Assembly (NCBI GenBank): GCA_949592205.1
Contig: CATIUR010000003.1
Location: forward strand, 80,752,501 to 80,816,500
Direction of reading: 5' to 3'
DNA: 64,000 nt
DNA from: Helichrysum umbraculigerum
Taxonomy: Eukaryota > Streptophyta > Magnoliopsida > Asterales > Asteraceae
Shown: positions 27,840 through 38,259 of the stretch, in pieces
Layout of the letters: each line of letters opens with the position of its first letter
Numbering within the stretch: the first letter of the stretch is position 1
Made by a program: the position numbers and the translations under genes
Notes under the pieces: generated by a model
Told to the model about the DNA's origin: nothing
What the model saw: only the letters and a program-made list of their open reading frames with translations
Database searches by the model: none

Positions 27840-30080
27840 TTGATTTCAATGGCGTCTGAAGGCAATGAAGGAATTCAAGCAACAAAGATACCAATGCTTA
27901 AACCTGATGAGTTTGACCTATGGAAGGTCAGAATCAGGCAATATATGCTTCTCACGGATTATCAGATGTGGGAAGTTGTTGTTAATGGTATACCAGTAAC
28001 GCTTGATGGTGATGGAGTAAAGCAACCAAGAGCACCACCAACATCTGAAGCAGAGAGGAAAATCAGATCTACTGAGTACAAAGCACTTAGTACTCTGTTG
28101 CTATCCATTCCGAATGAGCATCAGAGCAGATTTGATAATTGTGAAGATCCCAAGGTACTAATGGAGGCAATTGAGAAGAGGTTTGGTGGTAATGATAACA
28201 CCAAAAAGAATAAAAGATCTCTGTTAAAACAACAATTTGAAAATTTTAGCCATGTGAAATCTGAAACTCTAACTCAAACCTTTGATAGGTTTACTAAATT
28301 AGTTGGAGAATTGGAAAATCACAAGGTTAAGATTGACAAAGAAGATCTTAACAGAAAGTTCTTGAGATCATTAGGTGATGAATGGACAATCTATACTGTT
28401 GGATTGAGGCAGAGTTCAGACATTGAAGTTAAGGAACTAGAAGATATATACAATGATCTGAGGAACTTTGAGTCTGAGGTGGAAAGTAAGAAGCAAGCAA
28501 CTGGATACAGTCATAATGCTGCTTTTATGTCTATGGCTGGAACAAAAGCAGAATCAAGTCAAATGGGTTCTACTCATGTTTCAGGGGGAGCAGGATCATC
28601 ATCAAATAGTTCTAATGATCAAATATTAGAATCTTTCTTTGCAAGTAATGTGAATTCTTCACTTACTAATGAAGATCTGGAACAATTTGATGGTGATGAT
28701 CTAGAGGAGATGGACATCCAGTGGCAAATTGCATTGATTACTCAGAGAGCAAAAAGGTTCATGCAGAGGACTGGTAGAAATAACTTTGCATACAAGAGGA
28801 ATGATGCAAATTGGTTTGATAAGAGCAAGATTGAGTGTTTCAACTGTCACAAGATGGGACACTTTGCCAGAGAATGCAGAAACCCTAGGCAAGAGCAGAA
28901 TGGTAATGGTCAGAGATCTGGAAGCACTGGAACACAGACAAGAAACATTCCAATTCAGGGGGCTTCAGCAAATGCTTTGGTGTCCATGGATGGCTGTGGA
29001 TGGGATTGGAGTGATCAAGAAGAGCATGTTGTGAAGAATCAATGTCTCATGGCCATTGCAGATTCTGACAAAAAGTCAGAAGTTCCTACTGAGGTACAAA
29101 ATAAATTATGTTCTGCTGTTTGTAAACAAACTGTTAAACACTACAGAGATCATAATATAAAAGTGTGTGAGGAACTAAAACAATGGGAAATCAAAAGTAA
29201 ACACACCATAGCAGTCATTGAAAATCTGGAAAATCAAATAAAGGCATATGAAGTCAATGCAACACAGTTTAAGTATGACATTGAATATGCTAGGTGGGAG
29301 AGAGACTCTTTTAAAGATAAAGTTGATTTGTTATCTAAGAAACTTACTGAGGTCACATGTGAAAGAGATAGTATAAGGCTTGATGTAAGTAAATTAGAAC
29401 ATGCTTCAAAGAGTGTAAATAAACTTATTAATTCACAGATTCATGATAAACTTAAGACTGGATTAGGATACAATAATGTACCTCCACCTTATAATCACAC
29501 CTACTTTCCTCCCAAAAGTGAAATTGATATCAATTCACTTAAAAGAGAAATGGTAGATGAGGTTAAAAAGGCTGATCCAATTAAAAGTTTATCTGATGAT
29601 GATCTGTTTGTAGAAGGTGAAGTTAGTGACTGGACTGAAGAAGATGATCAGAGTGATAGGACATCTGATAGTGAGAAGAGTGTGAAATCTGAATCATCTA
29701 AGTCTGAGTCAACATGTGAGGATGTGAAGAGAGTAATTACTGATCTAGTTGTTAATCTTAAAACTGATAAACTAGAAGAGGGTAAGAAAATGTTTAAGGA
29801 AAAGGTTAAACTGGACTTAGAGAAGGTGAGCTTGAATACTAACAAATCTAAACATGGGTTAGGATATGTTAGTAATACAGTTAACTCAGTTACTAAACCT
29901 GTTGTTGAATCTGTTGTGAATAACTGTGTGAATTGTAAATGTAAAGCAAGTGCTTCTTCTTCACAGAGTTTTCAAAATCAAAAACCCAGAGGTAATCAAA
30001 GAAATTGGAATCAAATGATTTCACAAAAACTGGGTAATAATGTTACTGTGATTAAAGAAATGTCTTGCTTTATATGTTGA
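27840..30080 (+). CDS. RLC-A gag (with long coiled-coil extension)
   Basis: 746 codons; the second Met (MASEGNEG) is the likelier start. Residues about 15-230 are the copia gag domain (FDLWKVRIRQYMLLTDYQMW, LRSLGDEWTIYTVGL). A CCHC knuckle lies at 333-346 (CFNCHKMGHFAREC). A long charged, helical region (about 400-680) follows, then a second knuckle that begins CFIC at the end and is cut by TGA 30078-30080. The frame continues without shift at 30081. It would form the particle and bind RNA. At more than 900 codons including the continuation, it is large for copia gag, as in SIRE-type elements. Confidence 0.9.
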   Translation: MISMASEGNEGIQATKIPMLKPDEFDLWKVRIRQYMLLTDYQMWEVVVNGIPVTLDGDGVKQPRAPPTSEAERKIRSTEYKALSTLLLSIPNEHQSRFDNCEDPKVLMEAIEKRFGGNDNTKKNKRSLLKQQFENFSHVKSETLTQTFDRFTKLVGELENHKVKIDKEDLNRKFLRSLGDEWTIYTVGLRQSSDIEVKELEDIYNDLRNFESEVESKKQATGYSHNAAFMSMAGTKAESSQMGSTHVSGGAGSSSNSSNDQILESFFASNVNSSLTNEDLEQFDGDDLEEMDIQWQIALITQRAKRFMQRTGRNNFAYKRNDANWFDKSKIECFNCHKMGHFARECRNPRQEQNGNGQRSGSTGTQTRNIPIQGASANALVSMDGCGWDWSDQEEHVVKNQCLMAIADSDKKSEVPTEVQNKLCSAVCKQTVKHYRDHNIKVCEELKQWEIKSKHTIAVIENLENQIKAYEVNATQFKYDIEYARWERDSFKDKVDLLSKKLTEVTCERDSIRLDVSKLEHASKSVNKLINSQIHDKLKTGLGYNNVPPPYNHTYFPPKSEIDINSLKREMVDEVKKADPIKSLSDDDLFVEGEVSDWTEEDDQSDRTSDSEKSVKSESSKSESTCEDVKRVITDLVVNLKTDKLEEGKKMFKEKVKLDLEKVSLNTNKSKHGLGYVSNTVNSVTKPVVESVVNNCVNCKCKASASSSQSFQNQKPRGNQRNWNQMISQKLGNNVTVIKEMSCFIC

Positions 30081-30569
30081 AAAATGGGTCATCTTAAATA
30101 TGACTGTTATCATAATCCTGAGAATGTTCAAAGGATTATAAAACAGTCATGGATGAAAGCAAATATGATTAACAAACAAAATTCTCAATCAAAAGTTGAT
30201 CATACTGCCAGAGTTCAGAAGATAAACTCAAAGGCTACCATGTTAAACACTGTTACAGGTAAATCTACTGCAGCAGTAATAACAAAATTAGCCAAAAGCT
30301 CAAAGACTAAAACAGTGGTAACTGAATTCAAAAACAGTGTTAACAAAATTAACACTGAATCTTCAATTGGTAAAACAGTTAAAACTGTTAAGCCAAAGAA
30401 CACTGTTAAGTCTAAAATTAGTTGGATTTGGACACCTATTAAGTCTGATAAATTAACAGATCCAAATACCAACAGTGCTTCACAATCAATAATCTTTAAG
30501 AAAGTTGATTATGTGAATGCACATGGGAAACCCAAAGCCAAATTGGTTTGGGTTCCCAAGAGAAATTAA
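30081..30569 (+). pseudogene. RLC-A gag C-terminus after a UGA
   Basis: Same frame as 27840-30080. It opens with the second half of the zinc knuckle (KMGHLKYDC) and is Lys/Ser/Thr-rich, ending KLVWVPKRN at TAA 30567-30569. The ATG at 30084 is an internal Met, not a true start. A second in-frame stop (TGA 30579-30581) follows before the pol frame. Confidence 0.82.
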
Positions 30570-30587
30570 TTCTCTTTTTGACTGTTT

Positions 30588-32405
30588 GTGCAGGGCAAGC
30601 CTAAGAGCTTATGGCATATTGATAGTGGATGCTCACGGCACATGACTGGAGACAAAGAAAAGCTGCAGGACTTTAAATCTTTTGATGGAGGATATGTAGC
30701 TTTTGGAAGCATTCCAAAAGGAGGAAGGATCACAGGGAAAGGAACAGTTCAGAGTGAAAAGCTAAGTTTTGATAATGTTTATTTTGTGGAACAACTGAGG
30801 TATAATTTACTAAGTGTGAGTCAAATCACAGATAAAAAGAACCCAGTTCATTTTACTGACACTGAATGCCTTATCTTGTCCAAAGAATTCAAAATACCGG
30901 AAAACATGATTTTGATGAGAATTCCAAGACAAGATAATGTATATAAGTGTGACTTAGTAAATATGACACCTCAACCTGATTTAAACTGTCTTATTTCTAA
31001 AGCAAGTGTGAATGAATCTGAACTGTGGCATAGGAGGATGTGTCACATGAATTTCAAAACCATTAATAAACTTGTCAAAAACAAGCTTGTTAGAGGTTTG
31101 CCTGAAAAGGTCTATTCATGTGATGATCATTGTGTTTCTTGTCAAAAGGGAAAGCAACACAAATCCTCATTTAAGTCCAAATCTGTGAACACAAATAGCA
31201 CACCCTTACACTTATTGCATATGGACTTATTTGGACCAACCAGTATAAGTAGTATGGGGAAAAAGTCTTACTGTCTTGTGATTATTGATGATTATACTAG
31301 ATTTACATGGGTTTTCTTTCTTAGGACAAAGGATGAGACAGGTGAAATACTTAGATCATTTATAACTAAGATGGAGAATCAATTGGATAAAAGAGTAAAG
31401 ATCATCAGAAGTGATAATGGAACAGAATTTAAAAATCATGAGATGGATAAATTCTGTGAAGTTAAAGGTATTAAGAGAGAATTTAGTGCACCTAGAACTC
31501 CTCAACAAAATGGAGTAGCTGAAAGGAGGAATAGGACACTGATTGAGGCTGCTAGAACCATGCTATCTGATGCAAAGCTACCTATGTCTTTTTGGGCAGA
31601 GGCAGTTAGCACAGCTTGTTATGTTCAGAATAGAGTATTAGTTGTTAAGCCTCATAACAAGACACCATATGAACTGTTGTTTAAGAGAAAGCCTTTGGTT
31701 AGTTTCTTAAAATCTTTTGGGTGTCCTTGTACAATCTTAAATACCAAAGATCACTTAGGTAAGTTTCAGAGTAAGGCTGATGAGGGGATATTTGTTGGTT
31801 ATTCTATTCAAAGTAAATCTTATAGGGTATTCAATCAAAGGACCAGAATCATAGAAGAAATAGTGCACATTACTTTTAATGAAAACACTGTTAATCCTGA
31901 GGGAAAAGGTCCTGAATCACTGTTTGATATTGATGCACTTAATACTGCTTTTAGATATACAAATGTGGATACTAGTGCAGGTACAAGTGCAGGTACAAAT
32001 GCAGGAACAGGTGATGAAGAAGGTAGAGCAAAATCAGGAATATCAGTTGGAAAGAAGAATGATTCATTGGAATATATATTATTTCCAATTTGGTCTCCTG
32101 ATCCCCCAGAAGTGTTTGATACTGATCAACCAACGACATCACAGGATGTGGAAACAGGAAAATCAGATGAAACATCATTTACTCATGTTGATGATTCTGA
32201 TAGACCTGTTATTGAAGACAGTACAGAAGACAGTGATATGAGTCCAGTACAGAAGTATACAAAGGCAGGTGTGAATGTTGATCAGACACCTACAAAGCAT
32301 ATTGACACAGAGCAGGAACAATTGAATTATCTACATTTGATGAGTTCTACTCCTTTGTCAAAGAGAATTGCAAGAGAAGTGTCAAGTAGTGAGTCTGGTC
32401 AATAA
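30588..32405 (+). CDS. RLC-A pol part 1: protease and integrase
   Basis: 605 codons in the gag frame. Aspartic protease active site WHIDSGCSRHMTG at residues 9-21. Integrase zinc finger (HRRMCHMNF ... CVSCQKGK) near 147-190. Core with HMDLFGP, IIRSDNGTEF and the Glu in QQNGVAERRNRTL, i.e. the D-D-E set. A Ser/Thr/Asp-rich linker precedes TAA 32403-32405, and homologous linker sequence resumes in frame immediately after. The ATG near 30588 is only the first Met after two stops; the protease was originally fused to gag. Confidence 0.9.
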   Translation: MQGKPKSLWHIDSGCSRHMTGDKEKLQDFKSFDGGYVAFGSIPKGGRITGKGTVQSEKLSFDNVYFVEQLRYNLLSVSQITDKKNPVHFTDTECLILSKEFKIPENMILMRIPRQDNVYKCDLVNMTPQPDLNCLISKASVNESELWHRRMCHMNFKTINKLVKNKLVRGLPEKVYSCDDHCVSCQKGKQHKSSFKSKSVNTNSTPLHLLHMDLFGPTSISSMGKKSYCLVIIDDYTRFTWVFFLRTKDETGEILRSFITKMENQLDKRVKIIRSDNGTEFKNHEMDKFCEVKGIKREFSAPRTPQQNGVAERRNRTLIEAARTMLSDAKLPMSFWAEAVSTACYVQNRVLVVKPHNKTPYELLFKRKPLVSFLKSFGCPCTILNTKDHLGKFQSKADEGIFVGYSIQSKSYRVFNQRTRIIEEIVHITFNENTVNPEGKGPESLFDIDALNTAFRYTNVDTSAGTSAGTNAGTGDEEGRAKSGISVGKKNDSLEYILFPIWSPDPPEVFDTDQPTTSQDVETGKSDETSFTHVDDSDRPVIEDSTEDSDMSPVQKYTKAGVNVDQTPTKHIDTEQEQLNYLHLMSSTPLSKRIAREVSSSESGQ

Positions 32406-32537
32406 GGAAATTTTACCAACTTAGAGGAGAGTATTCAAGAAACAGCAGCATCTAAATACATTACTCATAAAGATCATCCACTTGAGAATGTAATAGGAGA
32501 TATTGAATCAGCTGTTAAAACAAGAAATCAAAGTCAG
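32406..32537 (+). pseudogene. RLC-A pol linker between stop and RT frame
   Basis: Open in the pol frame; it reads GNFTNLEESIQET... and VIGDIESAVKTRN, aligning with the RLC-B linker at 53521-53890 and 50900-50984. This confirms that the TAA at 32403 is a nonsense change inside one polyprotein. Confidence 0.75.
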
Positions 32538-34154
32538 GTGTTTGAAGCTTCAGCAAATGAGGAAGAAGTAAATCTTGATTCAGAAGCTGTTAATACTTCT
32601 TTGTTTGCCTGTTTTCTGTCTCAAACAGAACCAAAGAAGGTTACTGAAGCTTTGAGAGATCCTAGTTGGATTGAAGCTATGCAAGAGGAGTTGCTTCAGT
32701 TTAAGATTCAAGAAGTTTGGACATTGGTTGATTTGCCTAAAGAGAAGAGGGCAATTGGTACTAAATGGATTTTCAAGAACAAGAAGGATGAAAGAGGTAT
32801 AGTGATCAAAAACAAGGCTAGATTGGTTGCACAGGGGTATTCACAAGAAGAGGGGATTGATTATGATGAGGTTTTTGCACCTGTTGCAAGGATAGAGGCA
32901 ATTAGATTGTTTTTGGCTTATGCTTCATTCAAGGGATTCATTGTGTATCAGATGGATGTTAAGAGTGCTTTTCTATATGGCACTATACAGGAAGAGGTCT
33001 ATGTATGTCAACCACCAGGGTTTGAAGATTCTAAATTTCCTGATAAAGTTTTCAAATTGGATAAAGCTCTTTATGGCTTACATCAAGCACCTAGAGCCTG
33101 GTATGATACTTTTTCAGATTATCTGTTGCAGAATGGATTCAAAAGGGGTGCAATAGATAAAACTTTGTTTACTAAAAGAATTAAGAATGATATACTACTG
33201 GTTCAAGTTTATGTAGATGATATCATTTTTGGTTCAACAAAGGATAGTCTTTGCAAGGAGTTTGAATCATTGATGCATGAAAAGTTCAAGATGAGCTCCA
33301 TGGGGGAATTAACATTTTTCTTGGGGCTACAAGTAAAGCAACAGAAAGAAGGAATCTTTATTCATCAAAGTAAGTATGTGAATGATATACTGGATCGGTT
33401 TGGGTACAAAGAAGCTAAAGTTGCAAGCACTCCAGTTGAGACAAACAAGAAATTACATGCAGATCTTGAGGGGGAGAGTGTGGATGAACATCTTTACAGA
33501 TCAATGATTGGGTCTCTTATGTATCTCACTTCATCAAGGCCTGACATCATGTTTGCAGTGTGTTTATGTGCAAGATTTCAAGCTAATCCAAAGCTATCAC
33601 ATCTTCTAGCAGTCAAAAGAATATTTAGATATTTGAAGGGTCAATCAAAATTGGGCCTTTGGTATCCAAAGTTTAATTCTTTTGATCTGATAGCTTACAC
33701 AGATAGTGATTATGGAGGAGCTAATCTGGACAGGAAATCTACATCAGGAGGTTGTCAATTTTTGGGAGAAAGATTGGTTTCATGGCAATGCAAGAAACAA
33801 ACCACTGTATCTACATCTACAGCAGAGGCAGAATATGTAGCAGCTGCAAGTTGCTGTGCTCAAGTGCTATGGATTCAGAATCAGATGCTAGATTATGGTT
33901 TTACCTTTCTTAATACACCTATTTTTATCGATAATAGCTCTGCAATCAGTATTATTAATAACCCAGTTAAACATTCTAAAACAAAGCATATTGAAATCAG
34001 ATATCATTTCATTAGAGATTGTAATGAGAAAAGACTTATTCAAATTTTGAAAGTTCATACTGATAATCAGTTTGCTGATCTGTTTACAAAAGCTTTTGAT
34101 GTAGGCAGATTCACTTTCTTGATTACTAGTATTGGAATGATCAATTTGTCATAA
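32538..34154 (+). CDS. RLC-A pol part 2: reverse transcriptase and RNase H
   Basis: 538 codons. RT begins around 45 (WIEAMQEELLQF), with KARLVAQGYSQEEGIDYDE, MDVKSAFLYG and YVDD at 225-228. RNase H holds YTDSDYGG (Asp 389), STAEAEYVAAA and TKHIEIRYHFIRDC. All recognisable catalytic motifs are intact. It ends DVGRFTFLITSIGMINLS, as in RLC-B. The same frame continues from gag and integrase, interrupted only by stops. It copies element RNA into DNA within particles. Confidence 0.93.
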   Translation: MFEASANEEEVNLDSEAVNTSLFACFLSQTEPKKVTEALRDPSWIEAMQEELLQFKIQEVWTLVDLPKEKRAIGTKWIFKNKKDERGIVIKNKARLVAQGYSQEEGIDYDEVFAPVARIEAIRLFLAYASFKGFIVYQMDVKSAFLYGTIQEEVYVCQPPGFEDSKFPDKVFKLDKALYGLHQAPRAWYDTFSDYLLQNGFKRGAIDKTLFTKRIKNDILLVQVYVDDIIFGSTKDSLCKEFESLMHEKFKMSSMGELTFFLGLQVKQQKEGIFIHQSKYVNDILDRFGYKEAKVASTPVETNKKLHADLEGESVDEHLYRSMIGSLMYLTSSRPDIMFAVCLCARFQANPKLSHLLAVKRIFRYLKGQSKLGLWYPKFNSFDLIAYTDSDYGGANLDRKSTSGGCQFLGERLVSWQCKKQTTVSTSTAEAEYVAAASCCAQVLWIQNQMLDYGFTFLNTPIFIDNSSAISIINNPVKHSKTKHIEIRYHFIRDCNEKRLIQILKVHTDNQFADLFTKAFDVGRFTFLITSIGMINLS

Positions 34155-34899
34155 GTTATTTCTCTTGTTACTGCTTTCTGTGAATAATATCTACTGTGAT
34201 TTCAATTTGGGTTAATACTGATTTGTTAATTAAACACTGATTGTGTGTAATGTGTATCGTTATCACTGTTTCTTACTTTTATTATAAACAGTGGTAATAA
34301 TCACTTCACCACTGTTGGTGTATAGTTAACACTGTATACTTGTATTATTGTTTGGAATTACCACTGCAAGTTATATTGCTAGGTTTTGGAGTCTAACTTA
34401 TGCAGGTGTTTATGAAGTGTCACTGCTTGTGGAGTTTGCTGTCGGTAAAAAAAAAATAAATAAATAAAAAAAAAATAAATAAAAAAAAATTAAAAATTTC
34501 AACCACTGCTTTGTTTATATGATTTTGCTAGAACTGAAGTACTACTTGTATTAAGTTAGCACTGCCTTGGTCGGTTGGTACTGCTTGTACAAGTTAGCAC
34601 TGCTAGCTTAATTATGTAAATGATGCATTTGAGAAACCAAGTGTTGATTACCACTGATGGTTATTTTCACAATTATCACTGAACGTGTTATTTTATTTAA
34701 TTAACACTGTTTTAGTTATAATTGGGGATCTGATCAAATTAGGGCTTACAACTGATTTAATTTCAGTACTTAACTCTCAACACTTAGGGTTTCTCATTAT
34801 GCTTTCAAAATTTCACATACAAACAACTGCGCTAAGTCTCATCGATTTTCGATTCTGTAAAATCATCTTCGATTCTTCTCGATTACTTGATTTCTTATC
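34155..34899 (+). other. RLC-A spacer between pol and accessory ORF, rich in CACTG motifs
   Basis: About 745 bp without an ORF. More than 15 copies of ACTG in contexts such as TTAACACTG, TACCACTG and TTAGCACTG recur at short spacing, echoing the LTR array. An A-rich run with ATAAATA repeats is at 34447-34497. The matching RLC-B spacer (48681-49289) has similar CAGTG motifs on the other strand. Confidence 0.65.
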
Positions 34900-37800
34900 A
34901 TGGCATCGACTTCGTCTACTGTTCAACTACCGATTGGAAAAGATCACAATATGATTGCATTCTTAATGAAACCTGCAGAGGCAAACGAGTATGTGGAAAT
35001 CATTGATTTCCTTCGTGCTTCACATATTCGTCATGCTCTCACTGTAGCACCCAGAATATCTCACGATCATATCAACAATTTCTGGGTGAATGCATCAATA
35101 GAAGAGGAACAGGGTATTAAAAGAATAGTTTCAGAAGTTATGGATACACGTGTTGTAATCACAGAAGCTACTGTTAGAGCTTCATTACAACTAGATGATG
35201 AGGCAGGTATATCATCTTTAGAGGATACTGTTATGTATGATACTTTACGATTAATGGGTTATGAGGGTTCTTTTGAAATTTTTACTTTTCAGAAAACCTT
35301 ATTTTCTCATCAGTGGAGGTTTTTAATACATACAATTTTACACTGCTTATCATCTAAGAGATCATCTTTTGAGTAGTTTGGAAGCAACATTGCTTATGCA
35401 ATTACTTGTCTTGCAACTGGTCAAAGGTTTAATTTTTCAAATCTGATATTTTCTGGTATGCTTAGAAACATTGAGCAGCCAAAGATTAAGTTTTTGATGT
35501 ATCCACGTTTTGTGCAGTTGTTCTTAAATGAACAAATTTCTAATATAACTGCACTTGAAAAGATTATTGGTATTGTCTCTTTTAAACCAAAAGTTTTTGT
35601 AAATATGAAGAGAGATACTAAATTTTCTGGGAAGGTTACAGCATTATTTTCTACAATGCTTTCTGCACCCTCCACCACAGCATCAGTACTACCAACTGAA
35701 GCTGAACCAACTACTGAGAGAATGTTTCCACCCATCACTTCTCAACCCACAGTAGTTGGGGGTACTAAAAGAAAACAAGGGACCACAACAGCTAAACCTA
35801 CTAAAGCCAAAAAGGCTAAAAAACAGGCATCTGAGGCTGCTGCTGCTCAGGTGTCTCAGACAAATGATTCATCACAGCAGATGATCAATGAGGAGGAGGA
35901 TGATCATTCTGAGAGGGCTGCTTCTACTGCTTCTAGCCCGCTGGCAGAGCAGGACAGAAGTAACATTAATAAGACCCAATCAGAGGCAACACATGGACAT
36001 GATTCTACACCTGTAGATGATCCTAGTGGTCCCAGTACCAAGAACCAAGGGGACTTTGATGATCATGCTAGGCATGAGTCAGAGTTTGATGATGTCAATG
36101 ATTCACCAAAGGATTCACATCCTGAAGGTGTTGAGGCTAGAACTAACTTGGAATTGACAAAAATGGTTGATTATGTATGGGCTGAGTTTGTACAGGAGAG
36201 GAAGAAGAATAAGGCTAAGGATGAAGTTATTACTCAGTTGCAGAGGAGAGTGCAGCAGTTAGAGAGGATTGTTATTAAATGTTTGAAGAAAGGGAGGAAA
36301 TATGTGGTTCATGATACTTCAGAACCTGAGGAGACTTATAACTTTCAACAAAATGCTTTCAAAAAGGGGGAGAAGGTCTGGACAAATTTGGGTGATAAGA
36401 GGAATAAGAATGATAAGGTTGTGTCTGATGATGAAAAAGTTGATGAAGAGATTGAAATGGAACAACCAGTGGATGATGATTTTGTGCATACACCTTCAAC
36501 ACCATCTACAGAGCCAGAGCCAGAAATAAATGAATCAGTATATGAGATAGTGGAAACAGAAATGAAGGAATCAGTGGCAGATGAAGATAAGTCTGATCAT
36601 ACTGAGGTTATTGGGTCAGTGGAGCAAACTGCAGAGGTGAATATGGGAGAAAAGACTGAGGAGTTAAAGATTGATGAGGATGATGGTGAAGAGGTGAGTA
36701 AACCTGAGATAGCAGTTGAAAAAGAAGTAAAGACTGATGCTAAAACTGATGCTCAACAAGTTGAAAAGACTAGGAAGAAGAGCATTCCAGTTAAAACTGT
36801 TAAAATGACTGGTACAGGAAAGAAGGTTGAAACTCCAAAGAAGAAATCTTCACAACAATCATCTTTACCTGGATTTCAGATTAGAGAACCTGCTGCTGTT
36901 CCTGTTCAACAGAAAGAATTGCCAAAGATTGATCCAAAAGATAAAGGCAAGGGAAAACTGGTAGAAGAACCAAAGAAGAAAAAGCAAAAACCAGTGCCAC
37001 CAGAAGTAACTACTCATGATATTGAGTATGCTCAAAGGTTACAGGCTGAGATAAATGCAGAGGGATTGATTGATGTTGAGATTGAGGAAGGAAAGTTTGT
37101 GAAAATGACAAAAGAGCAAGTGGCAGAGTGGGATGAATATTTACTGAAAGAACAGAGACAGGATGATATTGAATATCTTGTTGAGCAGGTTAAGAAAAGA
37201 AAAGCAGAGGAAGCAAGAAAGAAAAAAGCTGCAAAACCACCAACAAAAGCTCAAATGAAGAAGAACTTAATTGCAAAGTTGAAAGGTGGGTATATTCCTT
37301 TGAATGCATTGAAACAGATGAGTTTAGAGAGATTGCAGGAGTTATGGGATAAAGATGAGTTGAATCCTGATGTGATTGAAAAGAAACAAACAGAAAAGAA
37401 AGAAGCTGAGAAGAAAAAGCAGGAAGTTGAAAAGGAAAAGAAAGAGGCTGAAAAAGAAAGAAAATTGAAAGAAAAGGAAGAAAAAGAAAAAAGAGAAAAG
37501 ATAGAAGCTGAGAAGAGGAGGAAAGATGAACTTGAGAAAAAGAAGAGAGAGTTAGATGAAATTCCTGATAGAGAAAGGAATATTGATGAATTAAAGGAGT
37601 TTATTCTGTTACAGCCTATGGAATCTGAGGTAATTAATGTTGAATTACCTGGTATCATTGATTGGTCTATTGAGCAATTTGTCAATCCTGTTAAGATTCA
37701 CAAGATTAAAGTTGAAAGAGCAGATGGAAATGTATCTTGGTGGAGATCTTTTAGGGATTTGATAAAGAGAATTAGTAGGACTGATTTGGTGAGAATGTAT

Positions 37801-38172
37801 GAGATTGGGATGGAAAAGAATTTAGATTTGAAAAGGTTTGATAATCTGGTTGAAAAAGTGACATGGCATTGGATTAAAGCTATGTTTGAGCCAGAAGAGT
37901 TTCCATTTCAATTTGCTACTTTTAGCAAGGTCAGAAATTGGATTTATCATGCCAAACCTGGAGTACATCAGATTGTTATGGATGATGCAGTGTTTATGTG
38001 GTTATTGACAGATAGATTTTATGATATAAATCTGAGATTTTTGATGGGCTTGAGAAATGCAAGGCTACAAGCTGCAGTTTTAGATGATGTAGCTCTGGAA
38101 TTGGTATATATGGTGTTGAATCAGATTCATAAGAAGGAGGAGATTGATAGGAAGAAGAGAAGAAATGACTAA
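34900..38172 (+). pseudogene. RLC-A accessory ORF after pol (about 1,090 codons, one amber stop)
   Basis: Two open frames, 34900-35376 (158 aa) and 35458-38172 (904 aa), are in register and joined by open sequence. Only TAG 35374-35376 interrupts, and RLC-B has CAG at that codon. N-terminal globular domain (MASTSSTVQL ... HNMIAFLMKP ... VVITEATVRASLQLDDEAG; LFSHQWRFLIHTILHCLSSK; FLMYPRFVQLFLNEQI). Then an acidic disordered middle, coiled coils (LQRRVQQLERIVIKCLKKGR; long KEKEEKEKREK runs) and a C-terminal domain (FATFSKVRNWIYHAKPGVHQ). No signal peptide or obvious membrane segment. It lies where SIRE elements carry an env-like ORF, but I see no envelope feature. Relatives are, from memory, annotated 'synaptobrevin, longin-like' in composites. 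Confidence 0.85.
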
Positions 38173-38244
38173 CAGTTTTGAAAGAATTTTGTGAAGCTTA
38201 TAATGGAGGATTAGAAGAAACTTAATGCTGTGAAGGACAGATTA

Positions 38245-38259
38245 AGTTTAGGGGGAGAT
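38245..38259 (+). other. Polypurine tract of RLC-A
   Basis: AGTTTAGGGGGAGAT directly before the 3' LTR. Confidence 0.9.

Noticed and set aside
34900..38172. Host synaptobrevin or longin gene
   Set aside because: Lies between pol and the 3' LTR of one complete element inside a target duplication, and recurs in RLC-B; it belongs to the transposon.
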